Source: Collinsella aerofaciens
Lineage (GTDB): Bacteria; Actinomycetota; Coriobacteriia; Coriobacteriales; Coriobacteriaceae
Assembly (NCBI RefSeq): GCF_015670745.1
Contig: NZ_JADPCH010000007.1
Coordinates: 1 to 64,000, forward strand
Direction: 5' to 3'
DNA length: 64,000 bases
In this document: positions 50,204-58,787 of the stretch, one piece after another
Numbering within the stretch: position 1 is the stretch's first letter
Layout of the letters: each line of letters begins with the position of its first letter
The notes under the pieces: model-generated
What the model saw: the letters and a program-made list of their open reading frames with translations, nothing else
Told to the model about the DNA's origin: nothing
Database searches by the model: none
Translations under genes and position numbers: made by a program

Positions 50204-51283
50204 CTACTCCCCGTGATGGTGGCCGCAGCAGCACTCGTGGCCGTCGTCATGGCCGTGGCCGCCGCAGCACTCGTGGTCCTCGCCATGGTGGTGGCCGCAA
50301 CCGCACTCGTGGTCGTCGCCATGCTCGCCGCAACCGCAGCCTTCCTCGTGAGCGCCATGCTCTTCGGGACGATACTGCGACCAGTCCAGACCGGCGGCAA
50401 TGGCGTCGGCCTCCTCCTTATAGAGGACCGTGATGGCCTGGGTACCCAGCTTGGCGCCGCCGATGGCGTCGAGCATGTCATAGAGCGTAAAGGCGACGTC
50501 GGCGCCGGGCAGCGCGAGCTCGCGATCATCGGCGTAGGCGAGCGCCAGACGCAGGTCCTTAATGAAGTGCTCGACCATAAAGCCGGGCTTGTAGTCGCCG
50601 TCGAGCGCCTTGGGCGCCAGGCTCTCCATGGCGCCGGACTTACCGGTGCCGCCCAGGATCATCTGGCGGGTCTTCTCCAGGTCAAGGCCGCTCAGCTCGG
50701 CAAATGCCATGGCGTCCGCCATGCCGACCATGCAGGCGCCCAGCGACACCTGATTGGCGAGCTTGGCAGCCTGGCCCTTGCCGGCGCCGTCGAAGCAGCA
50801 GATGTTGGCCGCAAAGGTGGCAAGGATGTCGCGGACCGGGGCGATGTCGTTCTCGGTAGCGCCCACGATAGCCGTGAGCGTGCCGGCGATAGCACCCGAC
50901 TCGCCGCCGGTGACGGGGCAGTCAAACGCCATGCGACCAGAAACCTGGGCGGCCTCGGCAATGTCACGGGCGAGCTCGGGCGAGCTCGTGGTGAGATCGA
51001 TCAAGACCGCGCCCGGCTTGGTGCACGCAAGCAGGCCGTTGCCCGCCAGATAGAGCTCCTCGACCTCGGAGGGATAGCCCACCATGGTAAAGACGACATC
51101 GGCGTTCGCCACGGCCTCGGCCGGCGTATCGGCCCAGACGGCGCCGCGCTCGATAAGCGCGGCGGCCTTGGACTTGGTGCGGTTGTTGACCGTGACGGGG
51201 TAGCCGGCGTCCAGGATGTGGCCGGCGATGGGGGCACCCATGATTCCGGTGCCAATGAATGCGACGGAGAGCTTGTTTGCCAT
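50204..51283 (-). CDS. 3-hydroxyisobutyrate/tartronate-semialdehyde reductase family dehydrogenase with a His/Cys-rich tail
   Basis: 359 aa. NAD(P)-binding FIGTGIMGAPIA (9-20), substrate motif DCPVTGGESGA (121-131) and the catalytic Lys174 in GQAAKLANQ mark a beta-hydroxyacid dehydrogenase of the usual 295-300 aa. Residues 307-359 are extra and hold 14 His and 9 Cys in GCGCGEHGDDHECGCG-like repeats, a likely metal-binding tail. The substrate is unknown. AAAGGAAAGG precedes the ATG. Confidence 0.85.
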   Translation of the reverse strand: MANKLSVAFIGTGIMGAPIAGHILDAGYPVTVNNRTKSKAAALIERGAVWADTPAEAVANADVVFTMVGYPSEVEELYLAGNGLLACTKPGAVLIDLTTSSPELARDIAEAAQVSGRMAFDCPVTGGESGAIAGTLTAIVGATENDIAPVRDILATFAANICCFDGAGKGQAAKLANQVSLGACMVGMADAMAFAELSGLDLEKTRQMILGGTGKSGAMESLAPKALDGDYKPGFMVEHFIKDLRLALAYADDRELALPGADVAFTLYDMLDAIGGAKLGTQAITVLYKEEADAIAAGLDWSQYRPEEHGAHEEGCGCGEHGDDHECGCGHHHGEDHECCGGHGHDDGHECCCGHHHGE

Positions 51284-51381
51284 GAAACCTTTCCTTTTGG
51301 GTTGGGTGTTGTTACCAGGTTGAATACTCGGTGCCAGCGTTTGGGCTGTGAGTCGAGGGCGATTACGGACGCAGCGCTTGC

Positions 51382-52335
51382 CTACTGACCGCGCACGCGG
51401 CGGGCGATACGGTCGGAAAGCGACGCCTTGTCGGCGCGGTTCTTACCCCAAAACGCGCAGCCCACCATGCCGGGGCCCACGTGCGAGCCGATGGTGGGAC
51501 CCACGGAGCCGCGAATGATCGTGACGTCGGCGCAACCCTCCTCCTTGCGGATGGCGGCTTCGAGCCAGTCACCATCCTTTTCGGCATCGGCCGTCATGAT
51601 GGCGATGGGCATGGTGCGATCGGGCACGTAGTTCTCGCGGAACGACTTGAGGATGGACTTGAGCGCCTTCTTGCGGCCGCGGTTGACGCCGATCAGCGAC
51701 AGCGAGCCGGCCAGGTCGTAGGAGAGCTCGGGCTTGACGTCGAGCTTTGCCGTGAGCTGCGCCGCCGCGGGAGGAATGCGGCCGCCGGCAGCCAGTGCGT
51801 CGAAGCTCTCGAGCGTAAAGTAGCCGTGCACGTAGGTCTTTGCCTCGTTTGCCCAATCGACCAGCTGCTTGGCGGTCAGTCCCGCCGAACGCTGGCGCAC
51901 GGCCTCGAGCGCCAAGAGCGCACCGGTCGCGCAGGGCAGAGCGTTGTCGACCACGTAGAGCTCAAAGTTGGGATACTCGGCGCGCACGGCATCTGCCGCC
52001 TGGCACGCAGAGTTGTAGCTCGACGACAGCGCCGAGGCAAAGCACAGGTAGACCGTGGGCGTGCCCTCTTTGGCGCACTCGGTAAAGAACTCGATATAGC
52101 GACCGAGCGACACAGCCGAGGTGGACACGCGGGCGCCGGCGCGCATGCGGTCGTAGAACTCCTTAGGGCTCATGCTCGACCAGATATCGTCCGTGCGCTC
52201 CTCGCCATCGATAATGAAGGGGAAACCCAGGGTATCGACATCGAGGTTCGCGGCGACCTCGGGGCTAAAGTCGCAGCAGGTATCGACGACGATGCGGCAG
52301 CGGTCAGAATGGCCGGTAGATGCAGCCTTGTCCAT
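51382..52335 (-). CDS. DegV family (FakB-like) fatty-acid-binding protein
   Basis: 317 aa. IVVDTCCDFSPEVAANLDVD at the start, ARVSTSAVSLGRYIEFF, the fatty-acid pocket region CFASALSSSYNSA, and a C-terminal part with GSVGPTIGSHVGPGMVG. FakB proteins present fatty acids to the kinase FakA for phospholipid synthesis. ATG with GGAG upstream chosen over the preceding TTG. FakA is not in this window. Confidence 0.9.
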   Translation of the reverse strand: MDKAASTGHSDRCRIVVDTCCDFSPEVAANLDVDTLGFPFIIDGEERTDDIWSSMSPKEFYDRMRAGARVSTSAVSLGRYIEFFTECAKEGTPTVYLCFASALSSSYNSACQAADAVRAEYPNFELYVVDNALPCATGALLALEAVRQRSAGLTAKQLVDWANEAKTYVHGYFTLESFDALAAGGRIPPAAAQLTAKLDVKPELSYDLAGSLSLIGVNRGRKKALKSILKSFRENYVPDRTMPIAIMTADAEKDGDWLEAAIRKEEGCADVTIIRGSVGPTIGSHVGPGMVGCAFWGKNRADKASLSDRIARRVRGQ

Positions 52336-52353
52336 CAAAGCGACTCCTTACGT

Positions 52354-52386
52354 AAAAAAGGCGGCCATCCGCATGGGATGGCCGCC
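52354..52386 (-). terminator. Terminator of hpf
   Basis: 11-bp perfect stem GGCGGCCATCC/GGATGGCCGCC and TTTTTT on the minus strand. Confidence 0.93.
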
Positions 52387-52415
52387 GGCCGTTAAGTCAT
52401 GCAAGTTAACGTATT

Positions 52416-53000
52416 TTACTCGTCAAGTGTTTCGATACGGGGCTTGATGATGCCATATCCACCATTCTTACGGTGATACACCACATTGATAAGGCCAGTC
52501 GTCGCGTTCTCGAACACGTAGAAGTCGTGGCCCAGCAGATCGGTCTGCACCAGCGCCTGCTCCTCAGTCATCGGGGTGACATCGATGACCTTCTCGCGGA
52601 CGAGCAGGTCGTCGTCCTCCTCGGGCAGCAGCAGGTCGGCCAGATCCTCGACGCGCTCGACCGGCGCGACATCCGCTGCGCTGGCACCGCCCTGGCGGTT
52701 GTCCACGACCTTGGTCTTGAACTTGCGCAGCTGGCGGGTGACCTTATCGGCGGAGAGGTCGATGGCGGCGTACATATCCGCACCGTGCTCGGCAACGCGA
52801 ATCACCGAACCGCGGGCACGAACCGTAACCTCGACGATTGCCGGGTTGGGGTTCGAGGGGTTCTTCTCATAGCGAAGTACAACGTCGACCGTCATGGGCT
52901 CGATATCGAAAACCTTGAGCGCCTCGCCGATCTTCTCATCCACATGCGCACGCAGAGCATCGGTTACCGTCGTCTTGCGTCCAGAAACCTTGATATCCAT
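52416..53000 (-). CDS. hpf: Long-form ribosome hibernation promoting factor
   Basis: 194 aa. The N-terminal YfiA/HPF domain (1-100: DIKVSGRKTTVTDALRAHV, HGADMYAAIDLSADKVTRQL) binds the 30S decoding centre. A linker leads to the C-terminal dimerisation domain (about 132-190: VTPMTEEQALVQTDLLGHDF, VVYHRKNGGYGIIKP) that joins two ribosomes into inactive 100S particles. GGAG precedes the ATG at 53000. Confidence 0.95.
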   Translation of the reverse strand: MDIKVSGRKTTVTDALRAHVDEKIGEALKVFDIEPMTVDVVLRYEKNPSNPNPAIVEVTVRARGSVIRVAEHGADMYAAIDLSADKVTRQLRKFKTKVVDNRQGGASAADVAPVERVEDLADLLLPEEDDDLLVREKVIDVTPMTEEQALVQTDLLGHDFYVFENATTGLINVVYHRKNGGYGIIKPRIETLDE

Positions 53001-53317
53001 ACGTGGCTCCAATCTGCCTCGGGAACTTACTGTACTGGCTATGTACCCATTGCCGTGCATTTAATCACGCGGATTCCCAAAGACCCGAATAACGATTGCT
53101 TGATACCGCATACCGAAGTCTCGCACTTTTCCGTGGCAAAGTGCGCTATGGGAGGGCGTCGGCAAAGCTAGTTTTTTTCCTGGAAATCAGCTTTTACCTG
53201 CCGTTTTTACCAAAATAGAAAAGCCGGGCTCCCTTATTGGGGAGACCCGGCCATGCGTGTTGAAACCGTGAAGAAGCGCCTTGTTCAGCGTGTGGCAGGC
53301 GCCACCCCTACCAATAA
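53001..53317. other. Intergenic region hpf / lipoprotein gene
   Basis: 317 bases. Contains the hpf promoter region (not resolved) and the terminator at 53215. Nothing else recognised. Confidence 0.5.
53215..53251 (-). terminator. Terminator of the solute-binding lipoprotein gene
   Basis: GCCGGG...TCCCC/GGGA..CCCGGC stem with TTTTCTATTTT on the minus strand. Confidence 0.8.
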
Positions 53318-54328
53318 CTAGCTATTGAGCTTGTTGATGTCATCGTCGGTGATGGTGCCCTCCTGGCTAGACGACGGGCCGTCGCTGTTGTTATCAGAGG
53401 CGTCGTCATCGGAGGACTCGGTCTCGTTGGACGTGGAGTCGGATGCCTGCACATTGGCCCCCGAAACGGTCTTGGCGGTAAGGTCGTAGGGCATCTGTCC
53501 GTACCAGACGCAGTGGACTGCCTCGAGCGTGCCATCGACCGTGATGCCATCGAGGGCATCGCTCACGGCACGGCACAGCTCATCATTAGAGCTAAGACCT
53601 GCGACGCCAAGCGTGGAGGGCGCCTCGAGCGTACCGACATAGGAGATCTGGCTCATCAGACGCGCGAGGTAGCCACCAGCCGTGGAATCACAGATCACGT
53701 AATCGACCTCGCCCGACTCGAGCGCCTCAAAGCACTCATTGATGTTGGAAAAGGTCTTTTGGTTGGCGGTGATGCTTTGCTTGGCGAGCGCCTCCTGCGA
53801 GGCCGAGGAGGTCTGAACGCCCAGGGTAGCGGTGTTAAGCGTTTCGGTGGAAACGCTCAGCGACTCGCCGTCACTGCTCTTGCCGAATACGGCGGCGGCA
53901 TCGTACAGACAGGTGCCAAGCGAGCTGATGTCGCCGCCCGCAGACTTGATGTCGCCAATGAAGATGTCCGCCTTTTTATCGCTGAGCGCGGAATCGGCCG
54001 AGGACGCATCGACAAAGGCGACCTTGAGACCCATGCGGCATGCGAGGGCACGAGCGGCATCGACCGCATAGCCCGTGAGGTTTCCGTCGGCATCCTGCAT
54101 GGCCTGCGGTGCATCGGACGTATCGAGGGCGACCGTCAGGGTTCCCGGCGTGACCAGGGCATCGTCCGATACCGTGGGGGTAACGGTCTCGCGCTCGATC
54201 TGGTCGATCGTGGGCGTCGTGAACGTGGACAGTGGATTGAACGCGCATCCGCTCAGGCCCAAAACGGCAATGACCGCCGCGGCCCCAGCACCTAACCGAG
54301 CCGCATGCATCAAGCTGCCCCTCACCAT
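53318..54328 (-). CDS. Solute-binding lipoprotein (SBP family 3-like)
   Basis: 336 aa. Lipoprotein signal with lipobox LSGC near residue 25, then a family-3 binding-protein fold (LTVALDTSDAPQAMQDADGN, GYAVDAARALACRMGLKVAF, LESGEVDYVICDSTAGG). Such proteins bind amino acids or similar solutes. No ABC permease or ATPase is adjacent. The C-terminal 55 residues are Ser/Asp/Asn-rich and disordered. Start at 54328 has AGGG upstream; the frame is open for another 160 codons upstream but lacks a ribosome site. Confidence 0.8.
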   Translation of the reverse strand: MVRGSLMHAARLGAGAAAVIAVLGLSGCAFNPLSTFTTPTIDQIERETVTPTVSDDALVTPGTLTVALDTSDAPQAMQDADGNLTGYAVDAARALACRMGLKVAFVDASSADSALSDKKADIFIGDIKSAGGDISSLGTCLYDAAAVFGKSSDGESLSVSTETLNTATLGVQTSSASQEALAKQSITANQKTFSNINECFEALESGEVDYVICDSTAGGYLARLMSQISYVGTLEAPSTLGVAGLSSNDELCRAVSDALDGITVDGTLEAVHCVWYGQMPYDLTAKTVSGANVQASDSTSNETESSDDDASDNNSDGPSSSQEGTITDDDINKLNS

Positions 54329-54804
54329 GTCCACTACCCTGCCTTCTGTGTCGTATACGATCCGTGCCCCGCACGGAATATCGGGGTGTTCCCACCAGCT
54401 GACCTGGTATTTGACCCCACACTTGCGCACCGGGGCGTTTGCTCGGGAGGCCGCAGCCACCTTCACGACTGGCCCGCTCGCCCGCGAGGCGGTATTGCCC
54501 CAAAGAAAGTAGAACGGACGGTGCGGCTTACATCTAGGACGCGCCATGATCGCGCCGCGCGCACGCGGTCGCTTACGTGGATCCCTTTGACCGCGTCTGT
54601 CTTGGACTAGGATGGGCATTTCGTCCGTCCGCAACCACAGCCTGGCAGGAACGTAGCGCATTATAGCTAAGTTCAAGCTATAGTTTAAGGTTAGGGACGT
54701 TATTCGCATCGCGAGCACAGATTTCGCAGGTCGGGGCGGACCATTCGTGCCCCCATGAAGCCCGGAGCTCCCCCACGGGGAGCCCCGGGGCACCCGTCTC
54801 AGGG
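54329..54804. other. Intergenic region upstream of the lipoprotein gene
   Basis: 476 bases with no gene I can support. Open frames run through it on both strands, but without good start sites. A small CCCC-ACGG-GG hairpin lies near 54772. Confidence 0.4.
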
Positions 54805-55031
54805 TGCCGTGTGCAAAAAACGGCAAATATGAGTACTGCTACCAATTTAGTAGCAGCGTATTTCCGCCCCACGAGCCCTTTTTGAGTTCCGCACAGCCCG
54901 CTTGGCGCCAAGATATTCCACATTCGTTTATTATCTCTTCGCTGAATCCAGTTTTTCGGCCCAAGTTTCTTTATTTTTGCTGTCACTAATCTAGTAACAG
55001 TATTCATATTTGCCGTTTTTTGCACATGGCA
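54805..55031. repeat. MITE-like element with ~53-bp terminal inverted repeats
   Basis: 227 bases, AT-rich. Arms 54805-54857 and 54979-55031 are inverse complements with a few mismatches (TGCCGTGTGCAAAAAACGGC against TGCCATGTGCAAAAAACGGC). Each arm includes its own small hairpin, such as CTGCTAC...GTAGCAG. No coding region and no clear target duplication. Confidence 0.65.
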
Positions 55032-55061
55032 TATAAACAGACCCCCTATAAAGCCATAGTT

Positions 55062-56174
55062 TTACGCCGGCTTGAGCCCAAAGCACGCTCGGAGCGTATT
55101 CAGCAGAGCATCTTGCCTCTTTCGACGAGCCTCTACACGATTCTGATATCGTTTACCCATACGCTGGTGGATGCGCCATGCGAGCGCTTCCATCGCTTCC
55201 ATGTCGCAGAGCATCTCGTTGTTGACCGTCGCGACCTCGATTCCCATGGACGCCAAACCCGTATTGCGTTTTTCATCGTGAATGCGCCCGCCGCGAGACG
55301 AATGGCCCTGCTCACCGTTGTATTCCAGGTCAAACCGAGCTGCTTCCTGATAGGCATCGCAAACCGCATACGGCATCCCCGAGATCGCCTGCGCACGGTC
55401 GTTGAACTCGATCTTGTGGTCGGTCTTAAAGGGACCGCAGGCAAATCCGCCATAAGAAAACGGAAGCGAAAACATGGCAAGCATGATGCATTCCATGGGT
55501 GAGCGCAGGTTTTCCGACAGAAAGGGGCACAGCCGCCGCAGCTGCTTGGCCGCGCTCCCCTTGCATGCCGCAAGGTAATCTGCCAGGCGATCGGGCGTCA
55601 GCACTGGCTCGACCTCAAAGTAGCCCACATCTGACGGCTGGTCCTTATCCTTTGCAAGCCTGTTCACGGTAGGCGAGCTGTAAGGGGGCAGATACCGCCC
55701 GCGATCGCTCAGCGAAATCTTGGAGCACAGCTCCTGGGCCAGGGCAAATGCCTGGATACAGCCGACTTCGCGCGCAACGGCGGCACAGAGGGCCTCGGGA
55801 GACAAGCTGTACACTCCCGGCTCCACCTCCAAAATCGAGGCGTCCGGCAGGTCTGTAGAACAAACGGACCAGCTTGCACCAGGCATGCGGCGACGCTGCT
55901 TCGCCGACCCCACCAGCAGGCACAAGTCTTCTTGGACCTCGCCACTCACGGCCCCGATCCGCACCAAATCGGGAAGATAAATGTCCTCGGCCGAGGGAGA
56001 CGATGCGCGCAGCACACGGCACTCTTCATCGGGAGCGAGGTCCCTCCAACTGATGTAACCCATTTGTCGGCGCTCGGCGCGCATCATGCGCAGCGCCGAG
56101 GCGCCAGTCAGGATTACAGAGGCCGCCAGTTGCTCGCTTGTCGGCTCGATGCGTCGCGCTATCTTCGCTGCCAC
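55062..56174 (-). CDS. Uncharacterised protein with a nuclease-fold-like C-terminus
   Basis: 370 aa from a GTG with GGGGTGG upstream, 10 bases after the comF stop. The C-terminal third (RFDLEYNGEQGHSSRGGRIH, then DEKRNTGLASMGIEVATVNN) resembles DUF559/Vsr-like PD-(D/E)XK domains, where the Asp and Glu would bind metal. The N-terminal half has no motif I can name; RADERRQ and SWRDLAPDEE-type stretches suggest a small helical DNA-binding part. Family members are common in Coriobacteriia as I recall. The function is unknown. Confidence 0.65.
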   Translation of the reverse strand: MAAKIARRIEPTSEQLAASVILTGASALRMMRAERRQMGYISWRDLAPDEECRVLRASSPSAEDIYLPDLVRIGAVSGEVQEDLCLLVGSAKQRRRMPGASWSVCSTDLPDASILEVEPGVYSLSPEALCAAVAREVGCIQAFALAQELCSKISLSDRGRYLPPYSSPTVNRLAKDKDQPSDVGYFEVEPVLTPDRLADYLAACKGSAAKQLRRLCPFLSENLRSPMECIMLAMFSLPFSYGGFACGPFKTDHKIEFNDRAQAISGMPYAVCDAYQEAARFDLEYNGEQGHSSRGGRIHDEKRNTGLASMGIEVATVNNEMLCDMEAMEALAWRIHQRMGKRYQNRVEARRKRQDALLNTLRACFGLKPA

Positions 56175-56184
56175 AAAACCACCC

Positions 56185-56991
56185 CTACCAAACGCGTGCG
56201 ATAGCGAGGCCATCGACGGCCGCGGCACCGGCACGTTTGAGCTCCGCCGAGGCTGCTGCCATGGTCGCGCCCGTGGTAATGACATCATCGATGAGCAGCA
56301 AACGACAGCCGCGCACATCTTCGACCGTCTCGTACATGCCCCGGGCATGTTCCCGGCGCTCATCGCGACCGAGCTCTCGCTGGTCACCGTGACCGTATTT
56401 GACCAGGGCGTCCAGCAACGACACACCCGAAAGATCGCAAAACGAGCGCGCGATTGCTTCCATATGGTCGAATCCACGCCGCCGAAACGCTGCCGCAGTC
56501 GCGGGCACAAATACCACCGCGTCGGCGCCGGACAGCACACCGCCGTAGCGATCGGGGGCTGCCACCTGGGCATGTAAGACGGTGTCGTAGAGTAGCTCCG
56601 CCAGATACGGTGCCAGGCGGCGCTCGCCCGCATCCTTGTACGCCTTGATGGTGCGCGGCAGCGGATGTGCGTAGACGGCACACGCCAGGCAGCGATCGAG
56701 CGCCTCGGCCATTGCCGAAGACGTGCCCTCGACCGAACACTCGGTGCACAGCAAATCCCCAAACGGGGCGCCACATCGGATGCAGCTATGGCACGGATCG
56801 ATGAGCGCGAATGAGGCCAGGCAATCCTGGCAAATCAGCGCACCGAAACGCTCGCAGCCGGCGCATCGCGTGGGCGACAACGCCTCGAGCGCCTCGTACG
56901 TCGCGCGCTCGGCAAGCGGTAGCAATTCGTCCGCAAACGGTAGGGTGCCAGCACCCTGCAAGCGACTCAACACATTCAAATGTCTCTTCAT
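56185..56991 (-). CDS. comF: ComF-family phosphoribosyltransferase-like protein
   Basis: 268 aa. N-terminal zinc finger (CAGCERFG, CQDCLASF, CIRCGAPF, CTEC) and a C-terminal PRTase domain with FVPATAAAFRRRGFDH and the PRPP loop LLLIDDVITTGATM. ComF helps DNA uptake in competent bacteria, though its exact activity is unsettled. The ribosome site GGGAGGG lies inside a 12-bp hairpin. It is followed closely by the uncharacterised gene at 55062. Confidence 0.9.
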   Translation of the reverse strand: MKRHLNVLSRLQGAGTLPFADELLPLAERATYEALEALSPTRCAGCERFGALICQDCLASFALIDPCHSCIRCGAPFGDLLCTECSVEGTSSAMAEALDRCLACAVYAHPLPRTIKAYKDAGERRLAPYLAELLYDTVLHAQVAAPDRYGGVLSGADAVVFVPATAAAFRRRGFDHMEAIARSFCDLSGVSLLDALVKYGHGDQRELGRDERREHARGMYETVEDVRGCRLLLIDDVITTGATMAAASAELKRAGAAAVDGLAIARVW

Positions 56992-56994
56992 GAC

Positions 56995-57030
56995 ACAACC
57001 CTCCCTACGCGAAGGCGAAGGGAGGGTTGT
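56995..57030 (-). promoter_or_regulatory. Hairpin enclosing the comF ribosome-binding site
   Basis: 12-bp perfect arms (56995-57006 and 57019-57030) with a 12-base loop. The strand nearest comF contains GGGAGGG, four to ten bases before the ATG. No T run, so not a terminator. Confidence 0.6.
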
Positions 57031-57092
57031 CGGTGTAGAGCCATGATACCCAGAGGCGCTGGGGTCAGGCGGGTTACATCCGCTTACGGACG

Positions 57093-58787
57093 TTATTCGC
57101 CGGCAGGCGGTTTCGGTGAGGACGAGGTGTGGGTCGAGCCTTCGCCACCGTCCTGGCGCGGCTTGCGGGAGCGACGGCGACGGCGGCGCTTTTGACCCTG
57201 GTCGGTCGAGCCTTCGCCATCGCGATCCTCACGCGGTTCGCGCTCGTCGCGAGAGCCGCCGCGCGAAGCCTTGGCGGCAGCTCCCCCGCCATCGCCGGGG
57301 CGACGGCGCGTGACCTTGACTTCGCCATCCGAAACCTGATCGGCCACGGAAGGAACCGAGGGCTTCTGCTGCGTGCCCGAGGAATGGCGACGGCGCGGAC
57401 GTGGCGCGCGCTCCTCCTCGCCACGCGGCTTGCCAGCCTTGTCGGCAGGCGCATCGGAGGCCGAGACGCCCTTGGGAGCGGCACCGGCCTCGCGAGCAGC
57501 TGCGGCGCGGAAGGCGTCCTCGCGCTCCTCGCTCGACAGGTGACGGCGACGACGGCGCGTGGGGTTCATGCCACCGCCGCGGTTTTGCTGCTGGAGCTGC
57601 TGAGCCTCGCGCTCACGGGAAGCGTTCTTGCCCGCGGCCTCGCCATTGTCGACGGACGCTGCGCGCTTGCGGCGGCGACGACCACCGGCTGCCTCCTCGG
57701 CCTCGGGCGCCTCGGCCTTGCCGCGGCCCTTTCCGCGGCCACGACCCTCGCCCTGGCCCTGAGCAGCGCGAGCATCGGATTCGGCATCGCGGCGACGGCG
57801 CTTGGGCATCGACGTGCCGGCCAGACGATCGGCACTCGACAGGCCATCGCCCACATCGACGCCGTTCTCGCGATCGAGCTCCATGAGCGCCAGGCGCATC
57901 TCGGGCGACTCGATGCGCTCGAGCACGTCGCGCGTCACGCAGTCGGGGCGGCAGTTGCAGCCCTGCTCGGCGGCCTTCTTTTTGCAGCCCTCCGAGCACG
58001 TCATATCGGCCAGGTTGACCTTAAAGACTTTGCCGTTCTCCAGACGCAGCACCAGCTGCTCACGCGGCGTGTCATATTCCTGGATACGCGCCTTGCCAAG
58101 CGGCGTATCGATGAGCGTCTTCTTTTTGGGCGCACGGCTCTTAAAGTCCTTGTACGCCTCGAACTCATAGCGCAGACAGCACATCAGGCGGCCGCACACG
58201 CCACTGATCTTGGACGAGTTGAGCGGCAGGTCCTGCTCTTTTGCCATGCGAATCGAGACGGGCTCAAACTGTCCGCCAAAGCGCGTGCAGCAGAGCTCCT
58301 GTCCGCACTGGGCATAGCCGCCCACCAGGCGGGTCTCGTCGCGCACGCCGATCTGGCGCATGTCGACGCGAATGTGCAGCGTCGAGGACAGGTCCTTGAC
58401 GAGCTGACGAAAATCGACGCGCTCCTCGGCCGCAAAGTAGAACACGGCCTTCTCGCCGCCAAACAGGTACTCGACGCCGACCGGCTTCATCTCGAGGTCG
58501 AGCTCTTTGACGAGACGGCGGAAATCGACCATCGCCTCGTCGCCCTGGATGGCCAGGTCGTCGGCAAGCTGCAGGTCGATGTCGCTCGCCACGCGCAGCA
58601 CGGGCTTGAGCGGCTGGCCGATCTCATTTTGCGGCACCTCGAAGGGATCGGCCGTGACCAGGCCGATCTCGGTTCCGCGCTCGGTGGAGCAAATGGCATA
58701 ATCGGCCTCGAGGATATCCAGATCCTGCGGGTCGAACCACAGGTCGCGCGAGGCGTAGGTAAACTTAACGGGTACGACTAACGGCAT
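57093..58787 (-). CDS. ricT: RicT (YaaT/PSP1) homologue with a long basic C-terminal tail
   Basis: 564 aa, about twice the size of B. subtilis YaaT/RicT (275). The N-terminal PSP1 core has the Cys clusters CGQELCCTRF (from 161) and GVCGRLMCCLRYE (196-208), which in the RicAFT complex help hold Fe-S clusters that control RNase Y. A third Cys group (CSEGC, CNCRPDC; 264-283) follows. From about residue 325 the protein is low-complexity, rich in Arg, Gly, Glu and Ala with many RRRR runs. It overlaps holB by 10 bases. Confidence 0.88.
   Translation of the reverse strand: MPLVVPVKFTYASRDLWFDPQDLDILEADYAICSTERGTEIGLVTADPFEVPQNEIGQPLKPVLRVASDIDLQLADDLAIQGDEAMVDFRRLVKELDLEMKPVGVEYLFGGEKAVFYFAAEERVDFRQLVKDLSSTLHIRVDMRQIGVRDETRLVGGYAQCGQELCCTRFGGQFEPVSIRMAKEQDLPLNSSKISGVCGRLMCCLRYEFEAYKDFKSRAPKKKTLIDTPLGKARIQEYDTPREQLVLRLENGKVFKVNLADMTCSEGCKKKAAEQGCNCRPDCVTRDVLERIESPEMRLALMELDRENGVDVGDGLSSADRLAGTSMPKRRRRDAESDARAAQGQGEGRGRGKGRGKAEAPEAEEAAGGRRRRKRAASVDNGEAAGKNASREREAQQLQQQNRGGGMNPTRRRRRHLSSEEREDAFRAAAAREAGAAPKGVSASDAPADKAGKPRGEEERAPRPRRRHSSGTQQKPSVPSVADQVSDGEVKVTRRRPGDGGGAAAKASRGGSRDEREPREDRDGEGSTDQGQKRRRRRRSRKPRQDGGEGSTHTSSSPKPPAGE

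Noticed and set aside
54329..54826. N-terminal extension of the solute-binding protein
   Set aside because: The frame is open upstream but has no ribosome site and would place about 160 residues before a clear lipoprotein signal sequence.
56185..56774. Upstream half of the 570-codon frame that ends at 55062
   Set aside because: It overlaps comF in another frame; comF has clear motifs and a good start. The real second gene starts at the GTG at 56174.
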